Source: DASQFQ01 sp038238015 (lineage in GTDB: Bacteria > Actinomycetota > Thermoleophilia > Solirubrobacterales > Solirubrobacteraceae). From it: DNA of 30,017 nucleotides. This document shows positions 15,442 to 22,788 of the stretch, piece by piece. The stretch spans positions 1 to 30,017 of the forward strand of contig JBBRYA010000043.1 in NCBI GenBank assembly GCA_038238015.1, in the 5' to 3' direction. A model generated the notes under the pieces. It did not search any database. It saw only the letters and a list, made by a program, of their open reading frames with translations, and was not told the origin of the DNA. The translations under genes and the position numbers were made by a program. Positions within the stretch are counted from its first letter, which is position 1, and each line of letters opens with the position of its first letter.

Positions 15442-15877
15442 ACTTGTCCACGACCTCCTCGGTGTCCTCGACCTCGTGCTCGAACTCGATCGCGGACTCC
15501 GCGATGACGTCTTCGGCGGCGAAGATCGGCGCGCCGGAGCGCACGGCGAGGGCGAGGGCGTCGGACGGGCGCGAGTCGATCTCCACCTCGCGACCGTTGA
15601 CCGCCAGGGTGATCGACGCGTAGAAGGTGTTCTCGCGCAGCTCCGTGACCGAGACGCGCGTGCAGTTGACCTCGAGCTCGCCGAGCATCTCGAAGAGCAG
15701 GTCGTGGGTCATCGGCCGCGGCGTCGAAGCCCCCTGGAGCTTCATCAGGATCGCGGCGGCCTCCGGATGGCCGATCCAGATCGGCAGGAACTTGTTCGTG
15801 TCGACGGCCTTGAGCAGAACGATCGGCTGCTTGCCGACCATGTCGAAGCTCACGCCGTAGATGACCATCTCCTGCAA
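15383..15877 (-). CDS. Bifunctional nuclease domain (DUF151) protein
   Basis: 164 residues. The DUF151/BFN domain covers about 1-130: PIVLLKAVDTNKFLPIWIG, HPEAAAILMKLQG, MTHDLL and EIDSRPSDALALAVRSGAPIF are family hallmarks. An acidic tail follows (EFEHEVEDTEEVVDKFKEFL). Plant BFN proteins have RNase/DNase activity; bacterial members are mostly uncharacterised. TTG 15877 is preferred because AAGGGAG (15891-15885) sits 7 nt upstream, whereas ATG 15868 has its only purine-rich site abutting it. It is a single-gene unit, converging on ddl. Confidence 0.92.
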   Translation of the reverse strand: MQEMVIYGVSFDMVGKQPIVLLKAVDTNKFLPIWIGHPEAAAILMKLQGASTPRPMTHDLLFEMLGELEVNCTRVSVTELRENTFYASITLAVNGREVEIDSRPSDALALAVRSGAPIFAAEDVIAESAIEFEHEVEDTEEVVDKFKEFLDQVSPEDFQAGEEQ

Positions 15878-15911
15878 AGACGCGCTCCCTTACCGGCTCG
15901 GGTTCGCGGCA

Positions 15912-15917
15912 AGTATA
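15912..15917 (-). promoter_or_regulatory. -10 box for the bifunctional nuclease gene
   Basis: TATACT on the minus strand at 15917-15912, 34 nt upstream of the TTG start. It is the most AT-rich hexamer in the gap, and the predicted leader includes the AAGGGAG ribosome-binding site. No clear -35 is visible. Confidence 0.5.
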
Positions 15918-16023
15918 GGCGTGGGCTCGTGGCCTTGACCTACCTCCGCGCGCCGAACTAGGTCGGCCGAGAGCTCCATCAAATACGGCGTGGCGAGGCG
16001 CCCAATGTGCCAGGAGGTCGGTC

Positions 16024-16746
16024 ATGTCGTCTCCGTTCATCAGCGTGTCGCGCAGGCGGAGGCGGCCGGTCGCGTCGAATCGTCTCACGTTCGTCGGCGT
16101 GATCGCGGTGGTCGCGCTGCTCGGCATGGTCGTGCCGGCGCTCGGGGGTCCGCGGGCGTTCTCCGCTGCGAGCCCGGTCTCGATCGCCAAGAAGGCGCTC
16201 AAGCTCGCGAAGTCGGCCAACAAGCGGTCCACCAAGGCGCTCCTGCGGGCGAGCCGGGGGCCGGCCGACGAGTCGATCACCTCGGCGAAGATCGCGAACC
16301 TCACGATCAGGAACGAGGACATCTCCGCCGGCGCGGTCGGCAGCGGCAAGATCCCCAACGGCGCGATCCAGGGCCAGGACATCGGCGACGGCGCGGTTCA
16401 CAACGAGGACATCGCGCCGGGGGCCGTCGGCAGCGGCAAGATCGCCAACGGGTCGGTGACCACGGCCGATCTCGCGGGGGCCGACATCCACGGGACGATC
16501 GACGGCGACGGCGACGCGGTCGCCCCGCACTCGTGCACGACCGCCCCCGTCGAGCTGGGCGGCGCGGAGGTCGGGGACGTCGCGCTGCTCACGTTCGTCG
16601 GCGCCGTCCCGGCGCCCCCGGGCCTCACGTTCCAGATCATCAAGATCAGCTCGCCGGGCAGCGGCACGATGCGGTTCTGCAATCCAACGGCCGCCGCCTC
16701 GCCGGCGTTCGACAACGTCGGCATCCGCGTCCTCACGTTCCACTAG
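16024..16746 (+). CDS. Secreted repeat protein with pentapeptide-period core, unknown function
   Basis: 240 residues. Basic start and hydrophobic segment (about 20-41) act as signal peptide or anchor. A Lys/Ala-rich amphipathic stretch (53-77) follows. From I85 to I155 every fifth residue is Ile, Val or Leu: 15 consecutive hits (85, 90, 95 and so on to 155), with Gly, Asn, Asp and Ala between. Residues 95-124 and 125-154 form a 30-residue tandem repeat sharing NEDI and GAVGSGKI. This predicts a narrow β-helix or stalk. The C-terminal domain (about 165-240) is β-rich with two cysteines (C171, C219). AGGAGG lies 6 nt before ATG 16024. I recognise no named family; a surface or fibre-like structural protein is an inference. 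Confidence 0.8.
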   Translation: MSSPFISVSRRRRRPVASNRLTFVGVIAVVALLGMVVPALGGPRAFSAASPVSIAKKALKLAKSANKRSTKALLRASRGPADESITSAKIANLTIRNEDISAGAVGSGKIPNGAIQGQDIGDGAVHNEDIAPGAVGSGKIANGSVTTADLAGADIHGTIDGDGDAVAPHSCTTAPVELGGAEVGDVALLTFVGAVPAPPGLTFQIIKISSPGSGTMRFCNPTAAASPAFDNVGIRVLTFH

Positions 16747-16760
16747 CGACTCGCGCGACC

Positions 16761-16787
16761 AGGGCCTCGCCCGGTGGGCGGGGCCCT
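16761..16787 (+). terminator. GC-rich hairpin after the secreted repeat protein gene
   Basis: AGGGCCTCGCCC (16761-16772) pairs with GGGCGGGGCCCT (16776-16787), 12 bp with one G·T, across a 3-nt loop, 14 nt after the stop codon. No U-run follows, as is usual in high-GC actinobacterial hairpin terminators. Confidence 0.6.
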
Positions 16788-16802
16788 TCACCGCGGAGCG
16801 AG

Positions 16803-16840
16803 GTGGGCGATCCAGGACTCGAACCTGGGAGCACTTCCTT
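16803..16840 (-). repeat. Distal copy of the tRNA-Ile 3' half, putative attachment site
   Basis: These 38 bases match 17941-17978 at 36 positions; the first 28 are identical. The shared part runs from the anticodon loop through the variable loop and T arm to the acceptor 3' strand of tRNA-Ile. Nothing beyond it resembles the tRNA 5' half, so it is not a functional tRNA. Partial 3' tRNA copies downstream of an intact tRNA in the same orientation are the usual mark of integration by a tRNA-targeting recombinase. Confidence 0.8.
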
Positions 16841-16945
16841 GCTTCGCCGAGGGAAGACTGAAGGTCTGCCCCGACAGACCCCGCCGGGCACTACGCCGTC
16901 CCGCCAGCTCATCGTCACCCGGGACGGCCGACGGATTCGCCTGTC

Positions 16946-16951
16946 TACATT
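16946..16951 (+). promoter_or_regulatory. -10 box for the nucleotidyltransferase gene
   Basis: TACATT ends 8 nt before ATG 16960, the spacing expected for a leaderless transcript. The gene has no ribosome-binding site upstream, which supports this. Confidence 0.45.
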
Positions 16952-16959
16952 CGGTCGCC

Positions 16960-17802
16960 ATGACGCACAACGAGGATCTGTGGACGCTCGCGCAGCGGGT
17001 GGCGGACGCTCTTCCGGCTCAAATCGCGGAGGAGGTTGTGCTCACCGGCAGCGTCTCGCGCGGCATGGCCGACGAGGTGTCGGACATCGAGATGCTCGTC
17101 GTCACACGTCAGCCGCTCGAACTCGAGGACTGCTTCGACCTCGCCTGCTCGGCTGGCCTCGACGAGCTCGGCACCTGGGGCGCACAGGACGGCCCAACGC
17201 GGCGCGTTTCCGGCTACCGCGAGCAGGTGCCGATCGAGCTCATCTGGTGGCCACGCGACTACGCCGAGAGGCATGTCGACGCTCTCCTCGCAGGCGCGAT
17301 GCACTCGACGGCCGATGCGCTCGCGCATGGCGTCCCGTTGCGAACCAGCGGCCGACTCGCGACGTGGCAGGAGCGGCTCCGCGCGTACCCGCCAGAGTTG
17401 GCGGCCGCGCAGATCGAAAAGGCGGCGCTTCCCTGGGGCGGCTTCGCGCCGGCGGGGCTGCTGACGCTCATCCGCCCAGGGGACCGGCTGGCGCTCACGG
17501 AATGGATCCTCGACGGCGCCGCCCGAGTCCTCACGATCCTCTACGCGCTCAATCGCGTCTGGCAACCTACGACCAAGCGCCTGCTCGTGCGCGTCGCGCC
17601 GCTCCCGGTCAAGCCCGACCGGCTCGCCGAGCGAATCGAGGCGGCGCTGACCGAGTCCGATCCGCGGCGCGCGCTGCGTGTCATGACCGAGCTACAGCTT
17701 CACGTCGTCACGCTCGCGCCCAGCGGTCCCAACGTCGATCGTGCACGCACCTGGCTTGCCGAGGGAGTGGACATCTTGCGTTCAGGGGAGTCGCAGTGCT
17801 GA
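16960..17802 (+). CDS. Nucleotidyltransferase-like protein (Pol beta superfamily), accessory cargo
   Basis: 280 residues. The N-terminal domain has the superfamily signature G30-S31 followed by D42-I-E44 (LTGSVSRGMADEVSDIE), and E93 in PIELIWWPRD is a likely third acidic residue, so the catalytic site appears intact. The rest (about 110-280) is helical, with DRLALTEWILDGAARVLTILYALN, as in substrate-binding domains of stand-alone nucleotidyltransferases. Relatives include aminoglycoside nucleotidyltransferases and MNT antitoxins, but nothing here identifies the substrate; no HEPN toxin gene is adjacent. ATG 16960 is chosen since upstream frame reads through the tRNA fragment. It is the only gene in the tRNA-bounded segment. 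Confidence 0.8.
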   Translation: MTHNEDLWTLAQRVADALPAQIAEEVVLTGSVSRGMADEVSDIEMLVVTRQPLELEDCFDLACSAGLDELGTWGAQDGPTRRVSGYREQVPIELIWWPRDYAERHVDALLAGAMHSTADALAHGVPLRTSGRLATWQERLRAYPPELAAAQIEKAALPWGGFAPAGLLTLIRPGDRLALTEWILDGAARVLTILYALNRVWQPTTKRLLVRVAPLPVKPDRLAERIEAALTESDPRRALRVMTELQLHVVTLAPSGPNVDRARTWLAEGVDILRSGESQC

Positions 17803-17870
17803 ACAGCGTCACGTGCCCGTCCAGGAGCATGAGACTGTTGTCGTTGCCCCCGTGCGGATGCGGGAGCGGT

Positions 17871-17900
17871 CGTGTCGCCTGGCGCGACCGGCTCGACACG
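17871..17900 (+). terminator. Hairpin downstream of the nucleotidyltransferase gene
   Basis: CGTGTCG (17871-17877) and CGACACG (17894-17900) are perfect 7-bp inverted arms around 16 nt, about 70 nt after the stop codon and 42 nt before the tRNA end. It could end transcription of the cargo gene and of the convergent tRNA. No U-tract. Confidence 0.35.
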
Positions 17901-17941
17901 CCTTCGACGGCGAGCGATGGCAGGTGCGGGCGCCGTGCGAG

Positions 17942-18015
<74 letters not shown>

Positions 18016-18025
18016 GGGCGGCCGG

Positions 18026-18031
18026 ATGATA
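18026..18031 (-). promoter_or_regulatory. Possible -10 box for tRNA-Ile
   Basis: TATCAT on the minus strand ends 10 nt before the mature 5' end of tRNA-Ile, inside the 23-bp gap after parB. It would start transcription a few bases upstream of the tRNA, so the tRNA need not depend on parAB readthrough. Confidence 0.4.
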
Positions 18032-18038
18032 GCGACGG

Positions 18039-18923
18039 TCAGGAGGGCTCGGCGACGCTCAGGCGACCGGCGAGCTCGATCGCGTCCTCGAGTGAGTCGA
18101 AGGCCAGCGAGACCTTGTAGCCAGTGCCCCGCGTGGTGACCTTGACGTCCGCGCCGAGGACGCGCCCGAAAGCGTCGCCGAGGCGGTCCGTGGCGGCCGC
18201 CGCGTCCGGGTGCGCGGGGCCGCGCGCGGTGGGCGCCGAGGTGCCGGCCGGCGCGACGGCGGCGCGCGCCTCGGCTTCGGTGCGGCGGACGTTCCAGCCT
18301 TCGGCGGCGGCCCTGCGGGCCAGCCGCCGGCGGTCGTCGTGGCCGGGCGCCATCAGGATCGCCCGTCCGTGGCCCACCGTCAGCTCCCCCCGCGTGATCA
18401 GCTCCAGCGCCTCGTCGGGCAGGTCGAGCAGCCGCAGCAGGTTCGAGACGGCCACCCGTGAGCGCCCCACGCGGCGGCCGATCGCCTCGCGGGTGACGCC
18501 GAGCTCCTCGACGAGCAGCGAGCACGCCCGCGCCGCCTCGACCGGGTTGAGGTCCTCGCGCGCCATGTTCTCGATCAGCGCGATCTCGAGCGACTCCGCA
18601 TCGTCGTGGATGCGCACCAGAGCCGGGATCGTGTCGAGGCCGGCGATCTGCGCCGCCCGCCAGCGGCGCTCGCCGGCGATCAGCTCGTAGTTGCCGCCCG
18701 TGGCCGGCCGGACGAGCACGGGCTGGAGCAGGCCGCGCTCGCCGAGCGAGCCCGCGAGCTCGATCAGGCTCGCCTCGTCGAATGTCCGCCGCGGCTGGCG
18801 CGGGTTGGGGGCGATCAGCTCGACGGGGAGCTGGCGGAGGTCGCGGTCCGCCGCGCCTGCGCTCGTGCTCGGCGTCAGCAGGGCGGCGAGGCCGCGGCCC
18901 ATGCCCCGAGCGGGCTCAGCCAA
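18039..18923 (-). CDS. parB: Chromosome-partitioning protein ParB
   Basis: 294 residues. ParB binds parS sites near the origin, spreads as a CTP-dependent clamp, and is positioned by ParA. N-terminal ParA-contact segment GMGRGLAALL (7-16); the ParB/Srx CTP-binding domain with LIAPNPRQPRRTFD, GLLQPVLVRP, ELIAGERRWRAAQ and ALIENMAREDLNPVEAA; a helix-turn-helix region (VTREAIGRRVGRSRVAVSNLLRLL); and a C-terminal dimerisation region after a Pro/Ala linker. It overlaps parA by 8 nt. Standard chromosomal ParB of the origin region. Confidence 0.97.
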   Translation of the reverse strand: MAEPARGMGRGLAALLTPSTSAGAADRDLRQLPVELIAPNPRQPRRTFDEASLIELAGSLGERGLLQPVLVRPATGGNYELIAGERRWRAAQIAGLDTIPALVRIHDDAESLEIALIENMAREDLNPVEAARACSLLVEELGVTREAIGRRVGRSRVAVSNLLRLLDLPDEALELITRGELTVGHGRAILMAPGHDDRRRLARRAAAEGWNVRRTEAEARAAVAPAGTSAPTARGPAHPDAAAATDRLGDAFGRVLGADVKVTTRGTGYKVSLAFDSLEDAIELAGRLSVAEPS

Positions 18924-19674
18924 GCTGCGCCACCTCCTTGGCCAGCTCGAAGTACGCCTCGGCCCCGACGCAGTGGGGATCGTGATGGATGACCGCGCGC
19001 CCGTAGCTCGGCGCCTCGCCCAGGCGGACGTTGCGAGGGATCACCGTGTCGAAGACCAGTTGCGGGAAGTGGCGGCGCACCTCGCGCTCGACGTCCTGGG
19101 CGAGCTTGGTGCGCCCGTCGTGCATGGTCAGCAGCATCCCTGCGATCGTCAGGCGGGGGTTGAGCTCGCGCCTGACGAGCTCCAGCGTGTCGAGCAGGCC
19201 GGCCAGGCCCTCGAGCGCGAAGTACTCCGTCTGCACCGGCACGATCACGCGGTCGGCGGCGACCAGCGCGTTGATGGTCAGCGGTCCGAGCGACGGCGGA
19301 CAGTCCAGCAGCGTGAAGGCGTAGGCGCCGCGCACGGGTGCGAGCGCGTCCCGCAGCCGGCCCTCCGAGCCCGCGATCCGCGGGAGCTCCATCGTCGCGC
19401 CCGCGAGGTCCGGGGTGGAGGCGAGCAGCGTCAGGTGCTCGACCCCGGTCTGGCGCACGGCGTCGCGGATCGCGGCCTCGCCGGTCAGCACCTCGTAGAG
19501 CCCAGGACCCTCGGTGCGCGACTGCCCGAGCCCGACCGTCGCGTTGCCCTGGGGATCGACGTCGACGAGCAGCGTCTCGTAGCCGGCCTCGGCGATGCAG
19601 GCCGCGACGTTGACCGCGGTGGTCGTCTTTCCGACCCCGCCCTTCTGGTTCGCGATCGCATAGACAGTGCCCAT
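18916..19674 (-). CDS. parA: Chromosome-partitioning ATPase ParA/Soj
   Basis: 252 residues. Deviant Walker A KGGVGKTTT (11-19), switch I DVDPQGNAT (38-46) and Walker B-type LLDCPPSLGPLT are intact. It is a ParA-type ATPase that dimerises on DNA with ATP and moves ParB-parS complexes during segregation. GGAGGGG lies 4 nt before ATG 19674. It follows rsmG by 13 nt and overlaps parB by 8 nt, the conserved rsmG-parA-parB order. Confidence 0.98.
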   Translation of the reverse strand: MGTVYAIANQKGGVGKTTTAVNVAACIAEAGYETLLVDVDPQGNATVGLGQSRTEGPGLYEVLTGEAAIRDAVRQTGVEHLTLLASTPDLAGATMELPRIAGSEGRLRDALAPVRGAYAFTLLDCPPSLGPLTINALVAADRVIVPVQTEYFALEGLAGLLDTLELVRRELNPRLTIAGMLLTMHDGRTKLAQDVEREVRRHFPQLVFDTVIPRNVRLGEAPSYGRAVIHHDPHCVGAEAYFELAKEVAQLG

Positions 19675-19687
19675 TGCCCCTCCGAAA

Positions 19688-20362
19688 CTAGCGCTCGGGA
19701 CGGCGGACGGGGGCCTTCAGCGGGCGTTTTGCGGCCATTCCGGCCCTCCGAGGAAACGAGGGGGGTGTCGGAGCGACCTTTCTAAAGACGTGCAGGGTCC
19801 GCCGCTGCGACCCCGCGTAGGGCTGGACCGCTCGCACCTCCACGCGCTCCAGCCCCAGCGTCGCCGCCGCGTAGAGGCCGTCGGCCTGCTCCGTCTCCCC
19901 AACCGCGCCCTTCCAGGCGACGAGGACCCCGTCCTCGCACAGCAACGGCGCCGCGTACTCGCACAGGACCGGCAGCGGGCCGAGCGCGCGGGCGCAGACC
20001 ACGTCGCAGATGCCGGAGCCCTCGCCCCATTCCTCCGCGCGGGCGCAGACGGCGCGCGCGTTGGGCACGCCGAGGCGCTCAGCCGTGGCCGCGATCCACG
20101 CACACTTGCGGCGGTTGCTCTCGACGAGCGCCACCTCGGCGTCGGGCAGTGAGATCGCCAGCACGAGCCCCGGCAGCCCGGCCCCTGCCCCCAGGTCCGC
20201 GATGCGCCGCGCCTTCGCGACGTCCGGGAGCTCCAGGGCCACGAGCGAGTCCGCGATATGCACGTTCGCGCCCGTCCCGCGGTCGTGGACCGAGGTCGGC
20301 GCGCCCGGATCCTCGAGCGCGCTCAGCAGCCCGTGAAAAACGTGAAACGGTTTCGGGCTCAG
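19688..20362 (-). CDS. rsmG: 16S rRNA (guanine527-N7)-methyltransferase, probable CTG start
   Basis: Adds the m7G527 mark to 16S rRNA using S-adenosylmethionine. The methyltransferase fold starts with VHIADSLVALELPDV, then the SAM-binding IADLGAGAGLPGLVLAISLP and VALVESNRRKCAW. A GTG at 20263 gives only 191 residues and omits LLSALEDPGAPTSVHD, which corresponds to the usual RsmG N-terminal region. The extended frame has no ATG, GTG or TTG, but begins at CTG 20362, overlapping the jag stop as CTGA, giving 224 residues. A degenerate parS-like site lies within the first codons. Confidence 0.9.
   Translation of the reverse strand: MSPKPFHVFHGLLSALEDPGAPTSVHDRGTGANVHIADSLVALELPDVAKARRIADLGAGAGLPGLVLAISLPDAEVALVESNRRKCAWIAATAERLGVPNARAVCARAEEWGEGSGICDVVCARALGPLPVLCEYAAPLLCEDGVLVAWKGAVGETEQADGLYAAATLGLERVEVRAVQPYAGSQRRTLHVFRKVAPTPPSFPRRAGMAAKRPLKAPVRRPER
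20334..20349 (+). promoter_or_regulatory. Degenerate parS-like site in the start of rsmG
   Basis: Compared with the parS consensus TGTTTCACGTGAAACA, this 16-mer keeps the first two bases and the half ACGTGAAAC but has A-rich changes at positions 3-6 and a changed last base (11 of 16). It is the closest parS match seen by eye. Being near parAB is typical, but binding is uncertain. Confidence 0.35.
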
Positions 20363-20826
20363 TCGAGCGGTGCCACCACGAGGTGGCGGTCGGGCTCGTT
20401 GCCCTCGGAGTAGGTCTCGACGTCGTCGCGGTCCTTGAGATGCTCATGGACCACCTTGCGCTCCGTCGCGCTCATGGCGTCCAGCGCCACCGGGCGCGCC
20501 GTGCGGACCGCGTCCGAGGCGGCCTCGTCGGCCTGGCGGTGCAGCGCCTGCTCGCGACGCTCGCGATAGCCGGCGGCGTCGACCACGACGCGGGCGGGAA
20601 GGCGCTCGCCCGCCGCGGCGACCTTGTAGGCGAGGTGCTGGACCGCGTCGATCGTCTGGCCGTGGCGGCCGATGAACAGCCCGAGGTCCTCGGCGTGCAG
20701 CGTGGCGAGGATCGTCTCGTCGGTCTCCTCAATCTCCACGCGCGCTCCGAGGCCAAGGGCCTCGCTGACGTGCTCGAGCAGCTCGCGGACGCGCTCGGCG
20801 GGAGCCAGGTCGGCGGCGCCGCTCAC
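20359..20826 (-). CDS. jag: Jag/KhpB-type RNA-binding protein (KH and R3H domains)
   Basis: 155 residues. Short jag N-terminal helix (to about 30), a KH-like region with GLFIGRHGQTIDAVQHL as the GxxG RNA-binding loop, then R3H with YRERREQALHRQADEAA and the closing MSATERKVVHEHLKDRDDV and EGNEPDRHLVV. KhpB proteins bind many small RNAs and affect cell elongation and division. GTG 20826 overlaps the yidC TGA, and the jag TGA overlaps the rsmG CTG, so yidC, jag and rsmG are translationally coupled. Confidence 0.95.
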   Translation of the reverse strand: MSGAADLAPAERVRELLEHVSEALGLGARVEIEETDETILATLHAEDLGLFIGRHGQTIDAVQHLAYKVAAAGERLPARVVVDAAGYRERREQALHRQADEAASDAVRTARPVALDAMSATERKVVHEHLKDRDDVETYSEGNEPDRHLVVAPLD

Positions 20827-21758
20827 CGCCGGCGCCCCGAGCGCTTCTTCTTCTTGCGCGGCGGAGCCGGGGGCGGCCCGTCCGGGCGGCGCTTGGGGGC
20901 CGAGGACGCCGGCTTCCCGGCGGCGGTGGCCCCGGCGGGCGCGGGCTTGATGCTGGCCCGCAGCGCCGCGAACGGGGAGACGGGCGCCTCGTCCCGGCCC
21001 TCCGCCTTCTCCTTTGCCTTGTGCGCCTCGGCCGCCGCCATCACCTCCGCGCGCAGCGGGCCCAGGCGCTTCTTGATGATCGCCTGCTGCAGGATCGTCC
21101 ACAGGTTCGTTGTGATCCAGTACAGGAGCAGACCGGCCGGGAAGCGGATGATGAAGAAGACGAAGAAGAACGGAAGCGCGAGGAAGATCAGGCGCTGATT
21201 GCGGTCGGTCGTCGTCGACATCAGCAGCGTGGAGAACAGCTGCGACCCGACGTAGAGGATGACCAGAACGACGAGCACGCCGCCGGTGGCCTTGTTCGTC
21301 AGGTCCGGGATGAACAGGAAGCTCGACGCGTCGGTCTCCCCGCACGGCTTGGGGACCGCCGCGGCGTGGTTGATCGCCGGGCAGATGTCGCGGCGCAGGT
21401 CGACCCGGAGCATGTAGTAGAGCGACAGGAAGACCGGAAGCTGGGCGACCATCGGGAGGCAGGACGCGAACGGGTTGACCTGGTTCTCCTTATAGAACTT
21501 CATCGTCTCCTGCTGCAGCCGCTGCGGGTCCTCCTTGTACTTCGACTGCAGGCCCTTCATCTCCGGCGCGAGCTGCTGCAGGCGGATCATCGACTTCGAG
21601 GACTTGTAGGTCAGGGGCAGCAGCGCGCCGCGGACCAGCAGGGTCAGCGCCACGATCGACGTGCCCCAGCCGAGGCTGAGGTTGTCGTGGAAGACCTTCA
21701 GGAACGCCTCGAAGAACGAGATCAGCGGCTGGAGGATGTTCGCGAGGACGGCGAGCAC
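20823..21758 (-). CDS. yidC: Membrane protein insertase YidC/Oxa1
   Basis: 311 residues. It inserts proteins into the cytoplasmic membrane, alone or with SecYEG. The opening amphipathic/TM segment is followed by WGTSIVALTLLVRGALLPLTYKS, which carries the arginine of the hydrophilic groove, the coiled hairpin QLAPEMKGLQSKYKEDPQRL, CLPMVAQLPVFLSLYYML, and the last helices ending in WITTNLWTILQQ. A basic tail (KKKKRSGRRR) likely aids ribosome contact. It is a short actinobacterial type without the large periplasmic domain. Start GTG 21758 has TACGAT 8 nt upstream, so it appears to be leaderless and driven from its own promoter. Confidence 0.97.
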   Translation of the reverse strand: MLAVLANILQPLISFFEAFLKVFHDNLSLGWGTSIVALTLLVRGALLPLTYKSSKSMIRLQQLAPEMKGLQSKYKEDPQRLQQETMKFYKENQVNPFASCLPMVAQLPVFLSLYYMLRVDLRRDICPAINHAAAVPKPCGETDASSFLFIPDLTNKATGGVLVVLVILYVGSQLFSTLLMSTTTDRNQRLIFLALPFFFVFFIIRFPAGLLLYWITTNLWTILQQAIIKKRLGPLRAEVMAAAEAHKAKEKAEGRDEAPVSPFAALRASIKPAPAGATAAGKPASSAPKRRPDGPPPAPPRKKKKRSGRRR

Positions 21759-21804
21759 GGCCCCGGATCGTAGCGTCGGGCCGGGCCCCTACACTCAGAG
21801 CGTC
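21759..21804. promoter_or_regulatory. Compact divergent promoter pair between yidC and the glycosyltransferase gene
   Basis: In 46 bp: TACGAT (21772-21767, minus) lies 8 nt before the yidC GTG, and TACACT (21790-21795, plus) lies 9 nt before ATG 21805. The two -10 boxes are exactly 17 bp apart and face outward, so each occupies the place where the other's -35 would be. Neither strand has another -35 candidate. Confidence 0.5.
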
Positions 21805-22788
21805 ATGTCCCCCCGCGAGCTGCGGCTGCTCAGCGTGGTCGCGCCCATGCTCAACGAGGAGGGCCTGGTCCAGGAGTTCTACGACCGGACCACGGCGGCG
21901 CTCGCCGCCCTGCCCTACGAGCTCGTGGTCGTCGACGACGGCTCGAACGACGCCACGGGGCAGATCCTCGACCGGCTCGCGGCCGCCGACGGCCGCCTTC
22001 GGGTCCTGCACCTGTCGCGGCCCTTCGGCCACCAGCTCGCGCTCACCGCCGGGCTCGACCATGCCGCCGGCGACGCGGTGGTCATGATCGACGGCGACCT
22101 CCAGGACCCGCCGGAGCTGATCCCCGAGCTCGTGGACCGGTGGGCGCTGGGCGCCGACGTCGTGGTGGCCAAGCGGCGCGGGCGCGCCGGCGAGACGCGC
22201 TTCAAGCTCGCCACCGCGCGTTGGTTCTACGCGGTCATCGGGCGGCTCGCGCAGATCGACCTCGAGCCCAACGCGGGCGACTTCCGACTGCTCGACCGCG
22301 CGCCGCTCGACGCCCTGCTGCGGCTGCGCGAGCGCAGCCGCTTCCTCCGCGGGCTGTCCTCCTGGGTGGGCTTCGAGCGCGCCGTGGTCGAGTTCGACCG
22401 CGACCCGCGGCTGGCCGGCGTGACCAAGTACCCGCTGCACAAGATGCTGCGCTTCGCGCTGGACGGCCTCACCTCGTTCTCGAACTTCCCGCTCCAGCTC
22501 GCCACGCTCTTCGGCTTCGCCATGGCCGCGGTGGCGCTGCTCGGGCTGCCGCTGACGATCGTCGCGCGCTACTCGGGGATCTACTCCCGCGGCGTCCCCT
22601 CACTGCTGTTCGCGGTGCTGCTGATCGGCGGGATCCAGCTGCTCACGATGGGCATGATCGGCGAGTACCTGGGCCGCATCTACGACGAGGTCAAGCAGCG
22701 CCCGCTCTACGTGGTGGCGCGCACCGCGAACCTCGACACGGAGGAAGGAGCCCGGGCCGCCCTGCGCGCCGTGGAGGACGAGCGGTGA
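21805..22788 (+). CDS. Membrane-anchored family 2 glycosyltransferase (DPM1/DolP-mannosyltransferase-like)
   Basis: 327 residues. GT2 catalytic domain with VVAPMLNEEG, VVDDGSNDAT (nucleotide-sugar binding), and DGDLQDPPELIPEL containing the DxD-type D-G-D. The GETRFKLATARWFYAVI and DFRLLDR segments are typical of DPM1/ArnC/GtrB-like enzymes. Two C-terminal helices (about 228-252 and 262-286) and GMIGEYLGRIYDEVKQRPLY complete the GtrB pattern. It should transfer a sugar to a polyprenyl phosphate at the inner membrane face. ATG 21805 with TACACT 9 nt upstream. The stop overlaps the next gene by GTGA. Confidence 0.93.
   Translation: MSPRELRLLSVVAPMLNEEGLVQEFYDRTTAALAALPYELVVVDDGSNDATGQILDRLAAADGRLRVLHLSRPFGHQLALTAGLDHAAGDAVVMIDGDLQDPPELIPELVDRWALGADVVVAKRRGRAGETRFKLATARWFYAVIGRLAQIDLEPNAGDFRLLDRAPLDALLRLRERSRFLRGLSSWVGFERAVVEFDRDPRLAGVTKYPLHKMLRFALDGLTSFSNFPLQLATLFGFAMAAVALLGLPLTIVARYSGIYSRGVPSLLFAVLLIGGIQLLTMGMIGEYLGRIYDEVKQRPLYVVARTANLDTEEGARAALRAVEDER

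Noticed and set aside
15935..15964. Plus-strand promoter TTGACC with TAGGTC for the secreted repeat protein
   Set aside because: The -10 candidate does not fit TANNNT, and the site overlaps the minus-strand promoter area; not convincing enough to annotate.
16803..16876. Second complete tRNA gene
   Set aside because: Only the 3' half matches; no D arm or acceptor 5' strand can be formed.
16774..16959. N-terminal extension of the nucleotidyltransferase frame through the tRNA fragment
   Set aside because: The peptide around AIQDSNLG is the familiar false translation of antisense tRNA sequence; the real start is ATG 16960.
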